Shown piece by piece: positions 33,468 through 42,210 of a DNA stretch of 64,000 bases. The position numbers and the translations under genes were made by a program. The notes under the pieces are model-generated. The model was not told where the DNA came from. It saw nothing but the letters and a program-made list of their open reading frames with translations, and did not search any database. Source of the DNA: Bdellovibrionales bacterium (GTDB lineage Bacteria; Bdellovibrionota; Bdellovibrionia; Bdellovibrionales; Bdellovibrionaceae). Numbering within the stretch: position 1 is the stretch's first letter; each line of letters begins with the position of its first letter. The stretch spans positions 434,001 to 498,000 of the forward strand of contig JAFEAQ010000011.1 in the NCBI GenBank assembly GCA_018266295.1, in the 5' to 3' direction.

Positions 33468-34409
33468 TTAAATCATCCGCTCGAATTGTTCTAAGGTCGT
33501 TTTACGATATGATTGTGCCTCGTCTGCCGGGAAATGTTCTGCGGCGACGGGGCACAGTTCTATATTCTGAAGCATTTGATAGATCTCAATGCGCCGTAAT
33601 TCCAGATCACTGAAGCCACTTCGGCCATAACCCTGTAAGAAGCCTTTACGGCTCCCCGGCCAGTCTTCACCATGAACCCAGCGGCAGAGATCATAAAGAG
33701 GATCTCCCGCAAAAGCCCATTCAAAATCCAAAACCGCAGTGACTTTCAAATCCTGGTGCAAAAGATTGCCAAGATGATAATCCATATGAATGAGGCTTGC
33801 TTCTGTGACAGATTCAAAAATCTCGCGGCGATCCTGCAAAGCCTGACGGAAGCGATCCTCCGTTGCGGCTTCAAAGATTTTAAATTTTGCTGATTGCTGA
33901 AGATGATACTCGAGCCGCGCTTCAAGATACTCAATCCAAGTCCCAGTACGTGGCAGCGGCCCGCGATTCGTCAGTTCTCCGAAAAAATCAAAGCTCTGTC
34001 GATGTAACTGCGCTAGCCATCGCCCGGCGTCTGCTGCTACGAGCTCACGCTCCTGCGTATCTAGAGAAGGCCATTGAGCTTCGATATTCTGACCCGGCAG
34101 CATTTTAGTGATCAGCACCTCATAAGGAACGAACTCGCGGCTTTCATCTAAAACAAACGACTTAGGAGTCGGGATCCGCGAAGCATGAAGAAGCGAGAAC
34201 ACAAACTTCTCGCGCTGAAATTTCGGCACCTCAGGATCGCGAGCGTTAAAACGAATGACATACTCCTCGTTTAAAAAGAAACAAGGATTGACCCATCCGT
34301 TCTCATCGAGCCGAAGCAAGATAACTTCACCGAGTCCATGCTTATCCGCCAGCTGCGGAATCGCTGTACGACAAACTTCTTTAATAGCTAAATGATTCGG
34401 AGATCTCAT
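33468..34409 (-). CDS. Aminoglycoside phosphotransferase family protein
   Basis: A 313-residue soluble kinase-like protein. The catalytic loop LIHMDYHLGNLLH near residue 205 (Asp in HxD, Asn after it) and the metal-binding VLDFEWAFAGDPLYDLCRW near 225 are those of the APH/choline kinase fold. The N-lobe has VIRFNARDPEVPKFQREK. Most family members outside resistance cassettes act on small metabolites such as homoserine, choline or sugars; there is no evidence here of antibiotic resistance. The ATG is at 34409. The stop lies 6 bp from the end of the convergent L,D-transpeptidase gene. Confidence 0.88.
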   Translation of the reverse strand: MRSPNHLAIKEVCRTAIPQLADKHGLGEVILLRLDENGWVNPCFFLNEEYVIRFNARDPEVPKFQREKFVFSLLHASRIPTPKSFVLDESREFVPYEVLITKMLPGQNIEAQWPSLDTQERELVAADAGRWLAQLHRQSFDFFGELTNRGPLPRTGTWIEYLEARLEYHLQQSAKFKIFEAATEDRFRQALQDRREIFESVTEASLIHMDYHLGNLLHQDLKVTAVLDFEWAFAGDPLYDLCRWVHGEDWPGSRKGFLQGYGRSGFSDLELRRIEIYQMLQNIELCPVAAEHFPADEAQSYRKTTLEQFERMI

Positions 34410-34461
34410 CTTTCAAAGCTAATTCCATAAAAATTAAAAGACAACTCCCAAGCACATTGAA

Positions 34462-34547
34462 CTGACGGGCACGATGCCCGTCAGCAGCAGGAGCTCGAGG
34501 ACAGAGTCCGCGATGAGCTGCGCTGCCCTTCGGGTATCAGGATGTAG
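34462..34547 (-). repeat. Dispersed repeat A, copy A3, with stem-loop module
   Basis: Read on the minus strand: CTACATCCTGATA (34547-34535), a 20-nt insert, then GGACTCTGTCCTCGAGCTCC (34509-34490). Nine nt later comes the hairpin CGGGCATCGTGCCCG (34480-34466). The spacing to the hairpin equals that in A1, and one stem pair is swapped from C-G to G-C while the loop ATCGT is kept. Confidence 0.7.
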
Positions 34548-34577
34548 AAAGACCAGCGGAGCCACCACTCCAAGGGC

Positions 34578-34611
34578 AAAAAAAAAGCTGACTTTCATAG
34601 TCAGCTTTTTT
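34578..34611 (-). terminator. Intrinsic terminator of the acidic-protein gene
   Basis: AAAAAAGCTGACT and AGTCAGCTTTTTT pair perfectly around TTCAT. On the minus strand the stem is followed by a run of T residues (34586-34578). It lies 22 bp past the stop of the gene at 34633 and could also work on the plus strand. Confidence 0.88.
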
Positions 34612-34632
34612 CTTTTCAAGTCTACGCAGAAA

Positions 34633-35196
34633 CTATCTACGGCCAGACTTAATTTTTACCTGAAGTTTAGAAATCAAATGAACCGCCATCTTTTCTTGTA
34701 CGCGGCACATTTTCAATTCGTCACGACGGTATGAACGTTGAGATGGAGTCAAAGTTCCTGTCTCGAGTTCCATTTCGTAATCAAGTTTAGAAGAACGGAT
34801 GCCTTCCAACTCTTTCGTTTGTTGCTTGAACAGCTTAGTAACGCCACTCAATGGAGCCACTTCGATCCACTCTTCTTTAGAGCGGTACCAGCTCACCATG
34901 CGCAAGAAACGTGCTTTGTTCTTCGCGAGGGTGAACTTAGGATATTTGTCATCAGTGAGATCCAAGATATTGTCGATCTCATCAAGATTCATGTCTTCTT
35001 CTTCTTCGCCCAATTGGCCAAGAGAGTTCAGACCTAACTGACCTTCGAGAGCTTCGGCAGATAAACCGTCGTCACCGAACTGATCTTCGGCTTCTTCACC
35101 ATCAAGATCCTCATCGAGTTCATCGTTGAGATCACTGTCGAGTTCATCCATTTCTTCTTCAATAGCATTTGGATTTGTACCAGTTGAATCGATCAC
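34633..35196 (-). CDS. Protein with acidic N-terminus, unknown function
   Basis: A 187-residue soluble protein. GTG at 35196 is taken as the start because GGGGAGG lies 9 bases before it; an ATG at 35214 would have that site inside the gene. Residues about 12-80 are extremely acidic (EEEMDELDSDLNDELDEDLD), probably disordered. The second half is basic and helical (FLRMVSWYRSKEEWIEVAPL, ending SKLQVKIKSGRR). A strongly dipolar chain like this may bind basic proteins or RNA-binding partners. No family is recognised. It is monocistronic, with its own terminator. Confidence 0.7.
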   Translation of the reverse strand: MIDSTGTNPNAIEEEMDELDSDLNDELDEDLDGEEAEDQFGDDGLSAEALEGQLGLNSLGQLGEEEEDMNLDEIDNILDLTDDKYPKFTLAKNKARFLRMVSWYRSKEEWIEVAPLSGVTKLFKQQTKELEGIRSSKLDYEMELETGTLTPSQRSYRRDELKMCRVQEKMAVHLISKLQVKIKSGRR

Positions 35197-35415
35197 GGCC
35201 CCAAGCCTCCCCATTTATTTTTTAAGCGTTTAGCAGAGGAAAAGGTTATATCCTAAAAGACCCAATGACACAATATGGCAATTGGATGAAAAAATGACAA
35301 AACCGAAAATTTCCAACTATTTAAACAAATCGATCGAGTGAAATTGCAATTTCTACGTAGAAAAACCATGCCTTTTTGGCGGGCACTTCGACGAGAAATT
35401 ACACTGAAATCCTCT

Positions 35416-37242
35416 CTAGAAAAGCATCTTAGCACCTAACCAAACAAATCTTCCTGGAGTCAGATAGCCATAAATGTCTTCATAGAAAGTATTGCCAAGG
35501 TTGTTCACCCTTAAAAAGTATTGCCCATAAACGCCTTTATAGGTCACAGCCACGTTCCAGAGCGTCACGGCATTGAGAGCCACGCGCTGAGTTCCGGTAC
35601 TATCCTCGCGCTCGCCGATGTAAACGAACTCGTTCATCAACCGGAGCGGCTCATAAATGTTATAGCCGAGGTTCCAAGCCCCCTGCCACACCGGACGACG
35701 GAGCAAATAAGATCCTGTCTCCTCATCCTTTGCGTAAACCTGCGAAAGCGAGAGCTGCGAATCCCAGAAAACCGCATCGTATTGATGGCTAAGTTCAGCG
35801 CCTTCGGTTTTGGCACGCTTGGTGTTCTTATATTTTGAAACCGCAAAGTCGTAATCAATGAGGTCCGTAAACTGATTGGTAAAGAGGGCGAGTTTCACCT
35901 TTTGTGGAGTCCCGAATCTCTGCACGAAGCCGAGCTCATAAGCCCGGCTTCGCTCCGCCGCCAAGCTTTGATCGCCGTAGCTCGAGTAAAGCTGATACAG
36001 CGTCGGACGCTTCAGACCGCTGCTCACAACGCCATAAAGGCTTCGCTGAGCTTCCGCCCAATGCCACTGGTAAGAGAGCTGATAAACCGCTACGCAGTCC
36101 TTAGAGTCCTGGCAATTGCCACGCACGCCCCATGAAAGGTCTGAGCTCTGAAAGTTCCAGTCGTTCACTAAATAAACGCTGCCGTCATTGGTGTGCGGGC
36201 TAAATGAACTCCCCGCCGGATCTGTATTGGAGTTTGAGTAAAAATCGCCATGCTCATCGTTATACTCAAGGCCCACTTGCCACAGGCTTTTGAGCGCACG
36301 GATGTTGTTGCGATTCAAGAAGCTGGTACGAAGTCCTTTGGATTGATCCAAATAATAATCAGAGTTGTAAACATCTGTCGGATTTTTATTTTCACGGTCG
36401 GTGTTCTGCTGCGTAACTAAGAACGAGCTGTCGGCGCTATCACTCCAGTTGGCTTTGTAGCGGGCCTTCCATTGCGTCCCGCGATTTTCAGTGTGCGCAT
36501 TGATATCATCCAAAGGAGGAGCATCGTCGCTGAGCGTGTCGCGAAGGCCATTCACCATGATCTGCAACTGATCCTCACTCGGAAGGTCAAAGCTCGCAAT
36601 AAGGCTGGCTGAACTTTTCTGACGGCCGTCGGTTTCAAGTTTGCCATCACTGCCACGCGGAACCGCCGCATTGTATGCTGAAACACCTTCCGTGCTAAGA
36701 GCTGAGCCCCCAACCGCTAGTTGCCAGCGATTGCCGCGGAAGCGGAACTCGCCAGTGCCACGGCTGGTGGCAAGGCTGCCGCCGGCGACCTCTAGGCTTG
36801 AATCCAAATCCGGATCATTATCGATCAGAACCACGCCGCCCATGGCTTGAGTTCCGTAAAGCAAGCTCTGCGGGCCTTTCAAAACACGAATGCGATTTGA
36901 AAACTCCGCGCCAAAACCGAACGGATCCGTTGCGCCGGTGGGCGCGGTGAAGTTATCCGCACGAAAATCATTCCAAATGAACAGTGTCTGATCGCCACTA
37001 GCTCCGCGCAAGAAGAGGCTTCCGGCATAGGTCGTCACTTCTGATCCCACCATCACCACACCCGGCAAGGATTTCATGGCTTCTGTCGGAGTGACATCCT
37101 GGCGCTCTTGAATCGTGTCGCTGGGAATTTCCTCTGCCGACGTCGGCGCCTGCATGAAAGATGTGTTGTTGTTCTGAATCTGAAGTCCCATTCCCAGAGC
37201 GAAGAATGGAACCATGAAGTGTTTGCGAAGCTGTGTTGTCAT
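35416..37242 (-). CDS. TonB-dependent outer membrane receptor
   Basis: A 608-residue protein. The plug is at about residues 45-165 (EAMKSLPGVVMV, FLRGASGDQTLFIWND, RIRVLKGPQSLLYGTQAMGG, VVLIDND). A barrel of about 440 residues follows and ends WLGAKMLF, a proper C-terminal aromatic. The size and plug resemble the BtuB (vitamin B12) group, but siderophore receptors share them. A TonB box is not obvious. The N-terminal signal is weak (VPFFALGMGLQIQ), so the start could be misjudged; no ribosome site stands before 37242. No B12 riboswitch is visible upstream, so the ligand stays open. Confidence 0.87.
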   Translation of the reverse strand: MTTQLRKHFMVPFFALGMGLQIQNNNTSFMQAPTSAEEIPSDTIQERQDVTPTEAMKSLPGVVMVGSEVTTYAGSLFLRGASGDQTLFIWNDFRADNFTAPTGATDPFGFGAEFSNRIRVLKGPQSLLYGTQAMGGVVLIDNDPDLDSSLEVAGGSLATSRGTGEFRFRGNRWQLAVGGSALSTEGVSAYNAAVPRGSDGKLETDGRQKSSASLIASFDLPSEDQLQIMVNGLRDTLSDDAPPLDDINAHTENRGTQWKARYKANWSDSADSSFLVTQQNTDRENKNPTDVYNSDYYLDQSKGLRTSFLNRNNIRALKSLWQVGLEYNDEHGDFYSNSNTDPAGSSFSPHTNDGSVYLVNDWNFQSSDLSWGVRGNCQDSKDCVAVYQLSYQWHWAEAQRSLYGVVSSGLKRPTLYQLYSSYGDQSLAAERSRAYELGFVQRFGTPQKVKLALFTNQFTDLIDYDFAVSKYKNTKRAKTEGAELSHQYDAVFWDSQLSLSQVYAKDEETGSYLLRRPVWQGAWNLGYNIYEPLRLMNEFVYIGEREDSTGTQRVALNAVTLWNVAVTYKGVYGQYFLRVNNLGNTFYEDIYGYLTPGRFVWLGAKMLF

Positions 37243-37368
37243 GGATTTGTCTTAACACCAAAAAGGGCCTCTGTCTAAAAGCTTAACAGCTGAGACCTGC
37301 GTAAAGAGTTTGCAACCCTGGTCTCGGGTTTGAAGGTAGCACCGGTTGGAACTTTCAGGAGAAATATT

Positions 37369-38187
37369 ATGAAACGCGTTTTGTTGATATCTTTAGCTGC
37401 TACTTTCTGCGTTGCTGCTTGCGGTGACAAGAGCCAATTACAGCTCAAAGCCCGTCAAATGAAAGACAATCAGGCCAAGGCGGGAGCTGGAAATAGCGGA
37501 AACCCTTCTGAAAAGACCGGCGATGATAATAGCGACGGCATTTTGAACATGCCGACGAACACCAACAGCCGCAGAATTATGATGAACGGCAGCGCCATTC
37601 GACATGTTTCTATCAGCGGCGAAAGCATGACCACGACTGTTTTCTGTGCCGAAAACATCGCAAAATCTCAAAACGAAAAAGAGCAAATTAAAATTCAAGG
37701 CAAGAGCCAGATCATCCTTCGCCAAGTCGTGACCATGGACATTCCTGAAGCGGTTCTGCCGACTCGTCAAAAAGAAACGACGAAAGAAGCTCCAAAAACT
37801 TTGGTCAGCCTTGCTTGCCTTGGCAACTCCGCGGATCTTGACAAAGAACCGGCGGATCAAGACATCACAACTGTGAAACTGACTCCTGGCAAGACTGTGG
37901 CGGCTATCGGCCGATTCAGCAGTGTCATCCCAGAGCGCGAGAACAAGGCTGTCTTCGCCTGTGTGACTGCAAAAGACATGGCAAAAGCGAACGACCTCCT
38001 TTTGCCTGATGATGCTTCAAAGGCCGCTGATATTTTGATGGCTGGTAACTCTAAACTCTTGGTACAGACTTCGAGCAAAGACAAAGATATTAAGAAGTAC
38101 ATCTTAGTGACTTGCGAAGAACCTGCGACGGCTCCTCCTACCGAGGACAAAAAAGATTCTACTGACGATGCATCAGACTTCGAATAG
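37369..38187 (+). CDS. Predicted lipoprotein
   Basis: A 272-residue protein with a lipobox (LAATFCVAACGDKS, Cys about residue 19) and CAGGAGA before the ATG at 37369. A charged Asn/Gly-rich linker follows. The body has strands and five cysteines (FCAEN, LACLGN, FACVTAK, VTCEEP) that may pair. It ends in an acidic tail (TDDASDFE). No family is recognised. It is divergent from the TonB receptor gene, with 126 bp between the two starts. Confidence 0.7.
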   Translation: MKRVLLISLAATFCVAACGDKSQLQLKARQMKDNQAKAGAGNSGNPSEKTGDDNSDGILNMPTNTNSRRIMMNGSAIRHVSISGESMTTTVFCAENIAKSQNEKEQIKIQGKSQIILRQVVTMDIPEAVLPTRQKETTKEAPKTLVSLACLGNSADLDKEPADQDITTVKLTPGKTVAAIGRFSSVIPERENKAVFACVTAKDMAKANDLLLPDDASKAADILMAGNSKLLVQTSSKDKDIKKYILVTCEEPATAPPTEDKKDSTDDASDFE

Positions 38188-38290
38188 GTCCCTTTCATAA
38201 ACGACAATAAAGTGATTTCTCAGAGAGAATTTCTTGCCCTAAATCACCCTCGGCTTGCCATTAGACGTCTATGGCTTATAAAATGCCTTC

Positions 38291-38788
38291 ATGATTCATA
38301 AACTTCGTATCGGGATACACCGCAAAGGCCTGCACCTTATCGCCGCATTTGAAGCGTTTAAGGGCACTCTTGTGCTGGCTGCAGGCTTTGGCATTTTGCG
38401 TTTCGTTCACCACGATCTGCAAAAACTCGGTGAGCATCTGGTGGTTCACTTGGGTCTGCACGAACGCTATTCGCAAATCTTTTTGAAAATCATCGCGGGA
38501 CTCCACGATCGGGATATCGTGCTGCTGGCCTGCCTTGCGTTCGCCTACTCGGCTCTCCGCTATGTTGAAGCCTATGGTCTGTGGAAACAGCGCACATGGG
38601 CCCAGTGGCTGGCAATCATCTCGGGTGGCTTGTATTTACCGGTGGAGTTTTACGGGCTCTATCACCACATGACGCTGCTGAAGGCCCTAGTGACTCTGTT
38701 TAATATCTTATTGATCGTGTATTTGATTTGGATCAAAAACGCGGATGATAAAGCGCGTGCCGAGATCCTCGGCGAAAACCAGCCTTAG
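38291..38788 (+). CDS. DUF2127 membrane protein
   Basis: A 165-residue protein with four membrane helices (GTLVLAAGFGILRFV, DIVLLACLAFAYSALRYVEA, WLAIISGGLYLPVEFYGLY, LVTLFNILLIVYLIWI). RIGIHRKGLHLIAAFEAFKG and the pattern RYVEAYGLWKQRTWAQWLA are typical of DUF2127 (YfbV-unrelated). The function is unknown. TATAAAA lies 7 nt before the ATG with no ribosome site, so the mRNA may be leaderless. The stop overlaps the tail of the minus-strand lipoprotein gene by 4 bp. Confidence 0.85.
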   Translation: MIHKLRIGIHRKGLHLIAAFEAFKGTLVLAAGFGILRFVHHDLQKLGEHLVVHLGLHERYSQIFLKIIAGLHDRDIVLLACLAFAYSALRYVEAYGLWKQRTWAQWLAIISGGLYLPVEFYGLYHHMTLLKALVTLFNILLIVYLIWIKNADDKARAEILGENQP

Positions 38789-39570
38789 TCACCCCAGTCA
38801 TAGAAATGATCCTCGGTCGCATCATATTCGTTCACTTTCGTGTCATAGTCGGCGACTTTCAAAGTGAGCACATACTGAGGTGCGCCCCAGGCGTCGTTGC
38901 AAGAGATTTGATAGTCCTGAAAATCGGTGCCGTCGTAAGTCACAGGCGATGAAATCGGCGTTGATCTTAAAGCCGAAGGCAGATTGTTCGCGGCATTCAC
39001 ATTGGTTTTCAATGCCGGATCTTTCAAATTGTCACCGCGTAATGTGTTTGATGCTTTCAAATTAAAGGTTGCCTTCGATGCCACGGCCGGAAGGAAGTAA
39101 ACTCCCGTGAGTGCCGGAAATTTCGTCAGCATACTGACGGCGGCTCCACCAAAACATTTGGCATCAGCTCCGGCTGAGCAATCAATAGCAGTCGTATCGC
39201 CAGGAGGTGTGAAAGACCCTGTGCTGTCTTTACGATAGTAGTACGGGTAGAAAGCAACTTGAGCACAGGTTACGATGTCATTTGAGCCGATTTCAAAATG
39301 CAGATCTGAGTAATAAAGTGTCAGCTCTGGAATTCGCACTGTGCAGCTGACAGCTTTAGGCGGTGTCGCTGTCGAGTCAACGTAGCACGCGCCCTGCGTG
39401 GTCGTGTCTGTTTGTCCTTCGTAAGACGTCGACACCAACACATACAAAGGTGAGCCCGCAACCTTTTGCTTTGGATCCGTGACTGAATAGTATTCATCGC
39501 TCGCTTTTTTTCCGTTACAAGACGCTAGAAAACTCAACGCCACGCCCACTAAAATAATTCTATTATACAC
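38785..39570 (-). CDS. Predicted lipoprotein
   Basis: About 261 residues with a lipobox (VGVALSFLASCNGK). The GTG at 39570 is preferred because AGAGG lies five bases before it; a GTG at 39576 touches that site. The mature chain is rich in Thr, Asp, Tyr and Ala, with strands (GSPLYVLVSTSYEGQTDT, CTVRIPELTLYYSDLHFEIG) and several cysteines (GACYV, VSCTV, VTCAQ, IDCSAG, KCFGG, ISCND) suited to disulfides. No family is recognised. It is likely exported to the envelope. Confidence 0.7.
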   Translation of the reverse strand: MYNRIILVGVALSFLASCNGKKASDEYYSVTDPKQKVAGSPLYVLVSTSYEGQTDTTTQGACYVDSTATPPKAVSCTVRIPELTLYYSDLHFEIGSNDIVTCAQVAFYPYYYRKDSTGSFTPPGDTTAIDCSAGADAKCFGGAAVSMLTKFPALTGVYFLPAVASKATFNLKASNTLRGDNLKDPALKTNVNAANNLPSALRSTPISSPVTYDGTDFQDYQISCNDAWGAPQYVLTLKVADYDTKVNEYDATEDHFYDWGD

Positions 39571-39625
39571 ACTCACCTCTTTATCTACTGAAGTAAGTTT
39601 ATAAACAGTTTCTTGACTTGTAAAT

Positions 39626-41503
39626 TTAGTCGAACGCTTTTCTAGACTGAAGACTCGACAGCAGGAGACGACGGAACACGCGCTCTTGGAGCGATTTCGG
39701 TGACTGGAGTTTCATTCTCTCCAGCTCTTCTCTGAACTCAGATCCATTGACACTGAACCCCTTGATAAGACTCTGAATTAATTCAACCAGAGTTTGCGTC
39801 TTTAACCTGAGAAGTCCCGCCTGAAGACGCTCCTCGACCGGAGTGAAATCACTGCCAAAAGGAAACTCGGTAAAAAGACCTTGGCCTTGGTAGGAACGCG
39901 TAAACTTCAAGATTCTATCAGGGTGATTGTGACGGGCCTCTGCGGGCAGTTGCCAATTCGAAGAGACTTTTCCGAAGCTCTTGGCTTGATCCAAGAGTTC
40001 TTCCTGAAACTCGGAGTCGGCAATCATCAAAAGACGTTGAATGCAGACCTCATCACTTTGCCCTTTCAGCGCCGCAATGCCGTATTCGGTGACAACCACG
40101 TCCCGAAGATGGCGCGGAATCGTCAGGTGGGCCGGTGACCAGATGATATTTGAAGCTCTCTTTCGGCCTTCTTTGCGAAAGCTTTTGAGCATGAGAACAG
40201 AATGCGAATCCGGCAGTTCATGCGACATGGCCACAAAGTTATACTGTCCGCCCACGCCACTGACGACACCGCCATTTTCAAGAGTTTCCGAAGCTGCTCC
40301 TCCGAGCAGACTTACTTGCATGCAGGTATTGAAAAAACGCGCGCGTTTGCGCTGTCGGCGCAGGGCCAGCTCGTGCACATCATAAAGATCGTTGACCTTC
40401 GACACCCGAGTCATCGATAGGCCGTCATAATCTTCGCCCTTGAGCCCTCTGAGCCATTCATAGAACTCCGCCGAGCCCAAGTAAAAAGCTCCGTGCAAAT
40501 AACGGCGGGCTTTTTCATCATGATCAAAAATAAGCCTTTTAAGAACCCCGCCCCGGCGCAGATTCATAAAGCCATCCATCAGCATTTCACTCGTCCCATA
40601 AATTCCGTGATGAAAGATGTCTGAAAAAATCTCTACGCCCTGCGGAGATGCACCACCTTGATCAAGAGACTGCAGTAATTCTCGATACAGCTCGTTCTTT
40701 CCATGGCGAAGCAACGTCGCATACACTAAAGCGTCTGACAAAGAGCCTATGCCGATTTGCAAAGTGCCGTCATCGGGAATTAGACGACTTGCATGCAGGC
40801 CAATTAAATAGTCGACTGGAGTCACCGGTGCCTTTGGCACTGCAAAGAGCTTATCCTTGACCTCCGGTGTTTTCACGATCGCATCAAAGAAATCCAAGCC
40901 CACTTCGGCGTCGCCTCCGAGAAAGGGCAGATCCGGGTGTACGACACCAATGAGGAGCAACTTCTTTCCTTGTTGCTTATAAAGGTCTCGCAAATCCAAT
41001 GTCAGATCCGGATTACAGCTCAGACTGCAGCGCTGCCCATCTGGGGACAGAGCCACGAGTTGAACGATCACATTGATCTCCATCTCAAAGATCGCCCTCG
41101 TCACATGGGTATAATTCAAACTGATGTAATTTTGCTGCGCGAGTGGAATTTTTAACTGCGACCCGGCCTGAAAATAAAATTCATGCAACCGGATATTTGA
41201 AGGAACAGACTTGCTATGAAGATCCCGAAGATAGTCAAGGCGAGGATAATTCTTACCGAAGTGGCGTTCGTAAAAAGGTTCTACGAAGCGGCTTTCTAAA
41301 TCACTCTTAGGATCCGGCATGTCTAACGACAGCGCGGTAAAAATCGTCAGGGATATTGAAGCATCTTTCTTTGCATGGTTGTAGATCTGATTCAACAGCT
41401 GGTTGGGTTTACCAAGACCGAGAGGTGTTGCCAGACGAATTTCTTTGCCAAGCTGGGAGAAAATCAGGTCTTCAGCACTTTTCAGATCGTTCAGCAACCA
41501 CAT
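39626..41503 (-). CDS. Acetyl-CoA hydrolase/transferase family protein
   Basis: A 625-residue cytoplasmic protein. The C-terminal catalytic region at about 330-480 has GGVVSGVGGQYNFV, MSHELPDSHSVLMLKSFRKE, SNIIWSPAHLTIPRHLRDVV and TEYGIAALKGQSDEV, as in acetyl-CoA hydrolase/CoA-transferase proteins. LQIGIGSLSDALVYATLL near 245 is the CoA-binding glycine region of the family. The enzyme would move CoA between acyl groups or release acetate. It is longer than typical members (about 430-550 residues), with an extra N-terminal and C-terminal part. GTAGGAG precedes the ATG. Bacterial homologues often help use acetate or butyrate; the substrate is unknown here. Confidence 0.87.
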   Translation of the reverse strand: MWLLNDLKSAEDLIFSQLGKEIRLATPLGLGKPNQLLNQIYNHAKKDASISLTIFTALSLDMPDPKSDLESRFVEPFYERHFGKNYPRLDYLRDLHSKSVPSNIRLHEFYFQAGSQLKIPLAQQNYISLNYTHVTRAIFEMEINVIVQLVALSPDGQRCSLSCNPDLTLDLRDLYKQQGKKLLLIGVVHPDLPFLGGDAEVGLDFFDAIVKTPEVKDKLFAVPKAPVTPVDYLIGLHASRLIPDDGTLQIGIGSLSDALVYATLLRHGKNELYRELLQSLDQGGASPQGVEIFSDIFHHGIYGTSEMLMDGFMNLRRGGVLKRLIFDHDEKARRYLHGAFYLGSAEFYEWLRGLKGEDYDGLSMTRVSKVNDLYDVHELALRRQRKRARFFNTCMQVSLLGGAASETLENGGVVSGVGGQYNFVAMSHELPDSHSVLMLKSFRKEGRKRASNIIWSPAHLTIPRHLRDVVVTEYGIAALKGQSDEVCIQRLLMIADSEFQEELLDQAKSFGKVSSNWQLPAEARHNHPDRILKFTRSYQGQGLFTEFPFGSDFTPVEERLQAGLLRLKTQTLVELIQSLIKGFSVNGSEFREELERMKLQSPKSLQERVFRRLLLSSLQSRKAFD

Positions 41504-41618
41504 ATTAAAACTCCTACCTTAGGCGTTCGCGAAATACTTTTACGAATCAGGAATCTTGTCCAAATACAAAATTTCAAAGGCCAAAACAAGTTAAAAGTAA
41601 TTTTGAAGGAGATGTCCT

Positions 41619-42191
41619 ATGAATCCACTGCAGGAGTATACTCGCAAAAGAAACTTCCGAGTCACCTCTGAACCCAAGGCACGCATTCTTAAGAAAACCA
41701 AAAGCAAGCCACTTATTTTCGTCGTTCAAGAGCACCACGCCTCACATCTTCACTACGATTTCCGTCTAGAGCTCGACGGCGTCCTGAAAAGTTGGGCGGT
41801 TCCTAAGGGCCCATCAACAACTCCCGGGGAAAAGCGTCTTGCGGTTGAAGTGGAAGATCATCCTCTCGGTTACGCAGAATTTCATGGCGATATTCCCGAA
41901 GGCGAATATGGTGCAGGTCATGTTGAGATCTGGGATCATGGAACTTGGCTGAGCAACGGAGATCCTCACGACGGGTTGGAAAAAGGACACTTAGAATTTA
42001 CTCTTAAAGGAAGCCGTCTTCAAGGCGACTGGATGCTGATCCGGACTCGCTTTAGCGGCAAAAAGGCACAATGGTTACTCATCAAACGAAGCAAACCGGC
42101 GGAGCTCGCACGGACGAGCTCGAACCTCACCCATCCAGAAAAAATTCTTTTCACGGCGGAAGAGCCAAAGAAAAAGAGAAGACGGTCATAA
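41619..42191 (+). CDS. Stand-alone LigD-type 3'-phosphoesterase
   Basis: A 190-residue protein equal to the N-terminal phosphoesterase domain of the NHEJ ligase LigD. The catalytic block HHASHLHYDFRLE carries His39, His45, Asp47 and Arg49, lined up with the known Mn-binding residues, and His81 lies in VEDHPLGYAEF. IPEGEYGAGHVEIWDHG and WLLIKR complete the domain. It removes 3'-phosphate or ribonucleotide ends before joining. No ligase, polymerase or Ku gene is in the window. AAGGAG precedes the ATG. The stop codon lies in the loop of a 15-bp terminator shared with the convergent gene. Confidence 0.93.
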   Translation: MNPLQEYTRKRNFRVTSEPKARILKKTKSKPLIFVVQEHHASHLHYDFRLELDGVLKSWAVPKGPSTTPGEKRLAVEVEDHPLGYAEFHGDIPEGEYGAGHVEIWDHGTWLSNGDPHDGLEKGHLEFTLKGSRLQGDWMLIRTRFSGKKAQWLLIKRSKPAELARTSSNLTHPEKILFTAEEPKKKRRRS

Positions 42192-42207
42192 GCCGTCTTC
42201 TCTTTTT
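42171..42207. terminator. Bidirectional terminator overlapping the phosphoesterase stop codon
   Basis: Perfect 15-base arms (AAAAAGAGAAGACGG and CCGTCTTCTCTTTTT) around TCATAAG, with T-rich ends on both strands. It serves the phosphoesterase and the basic-protein gene, whose stop is at 42211. Confidence 0.92.
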
Positions 42208-42210
42208 AAC

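Noticed and set aside
33468-34409. Aminoglycoside resistance gene
   Set aside because: Only the general kinase fold is shown; the context is chromosomal and no resistance cassette features exist.
37243-37368. Cobalamin riboswitch upstream of the TonB receptor
   Set aside because: No B12-box-like block could be found on either strand, so the B12 link to nrdJ stays speculative.
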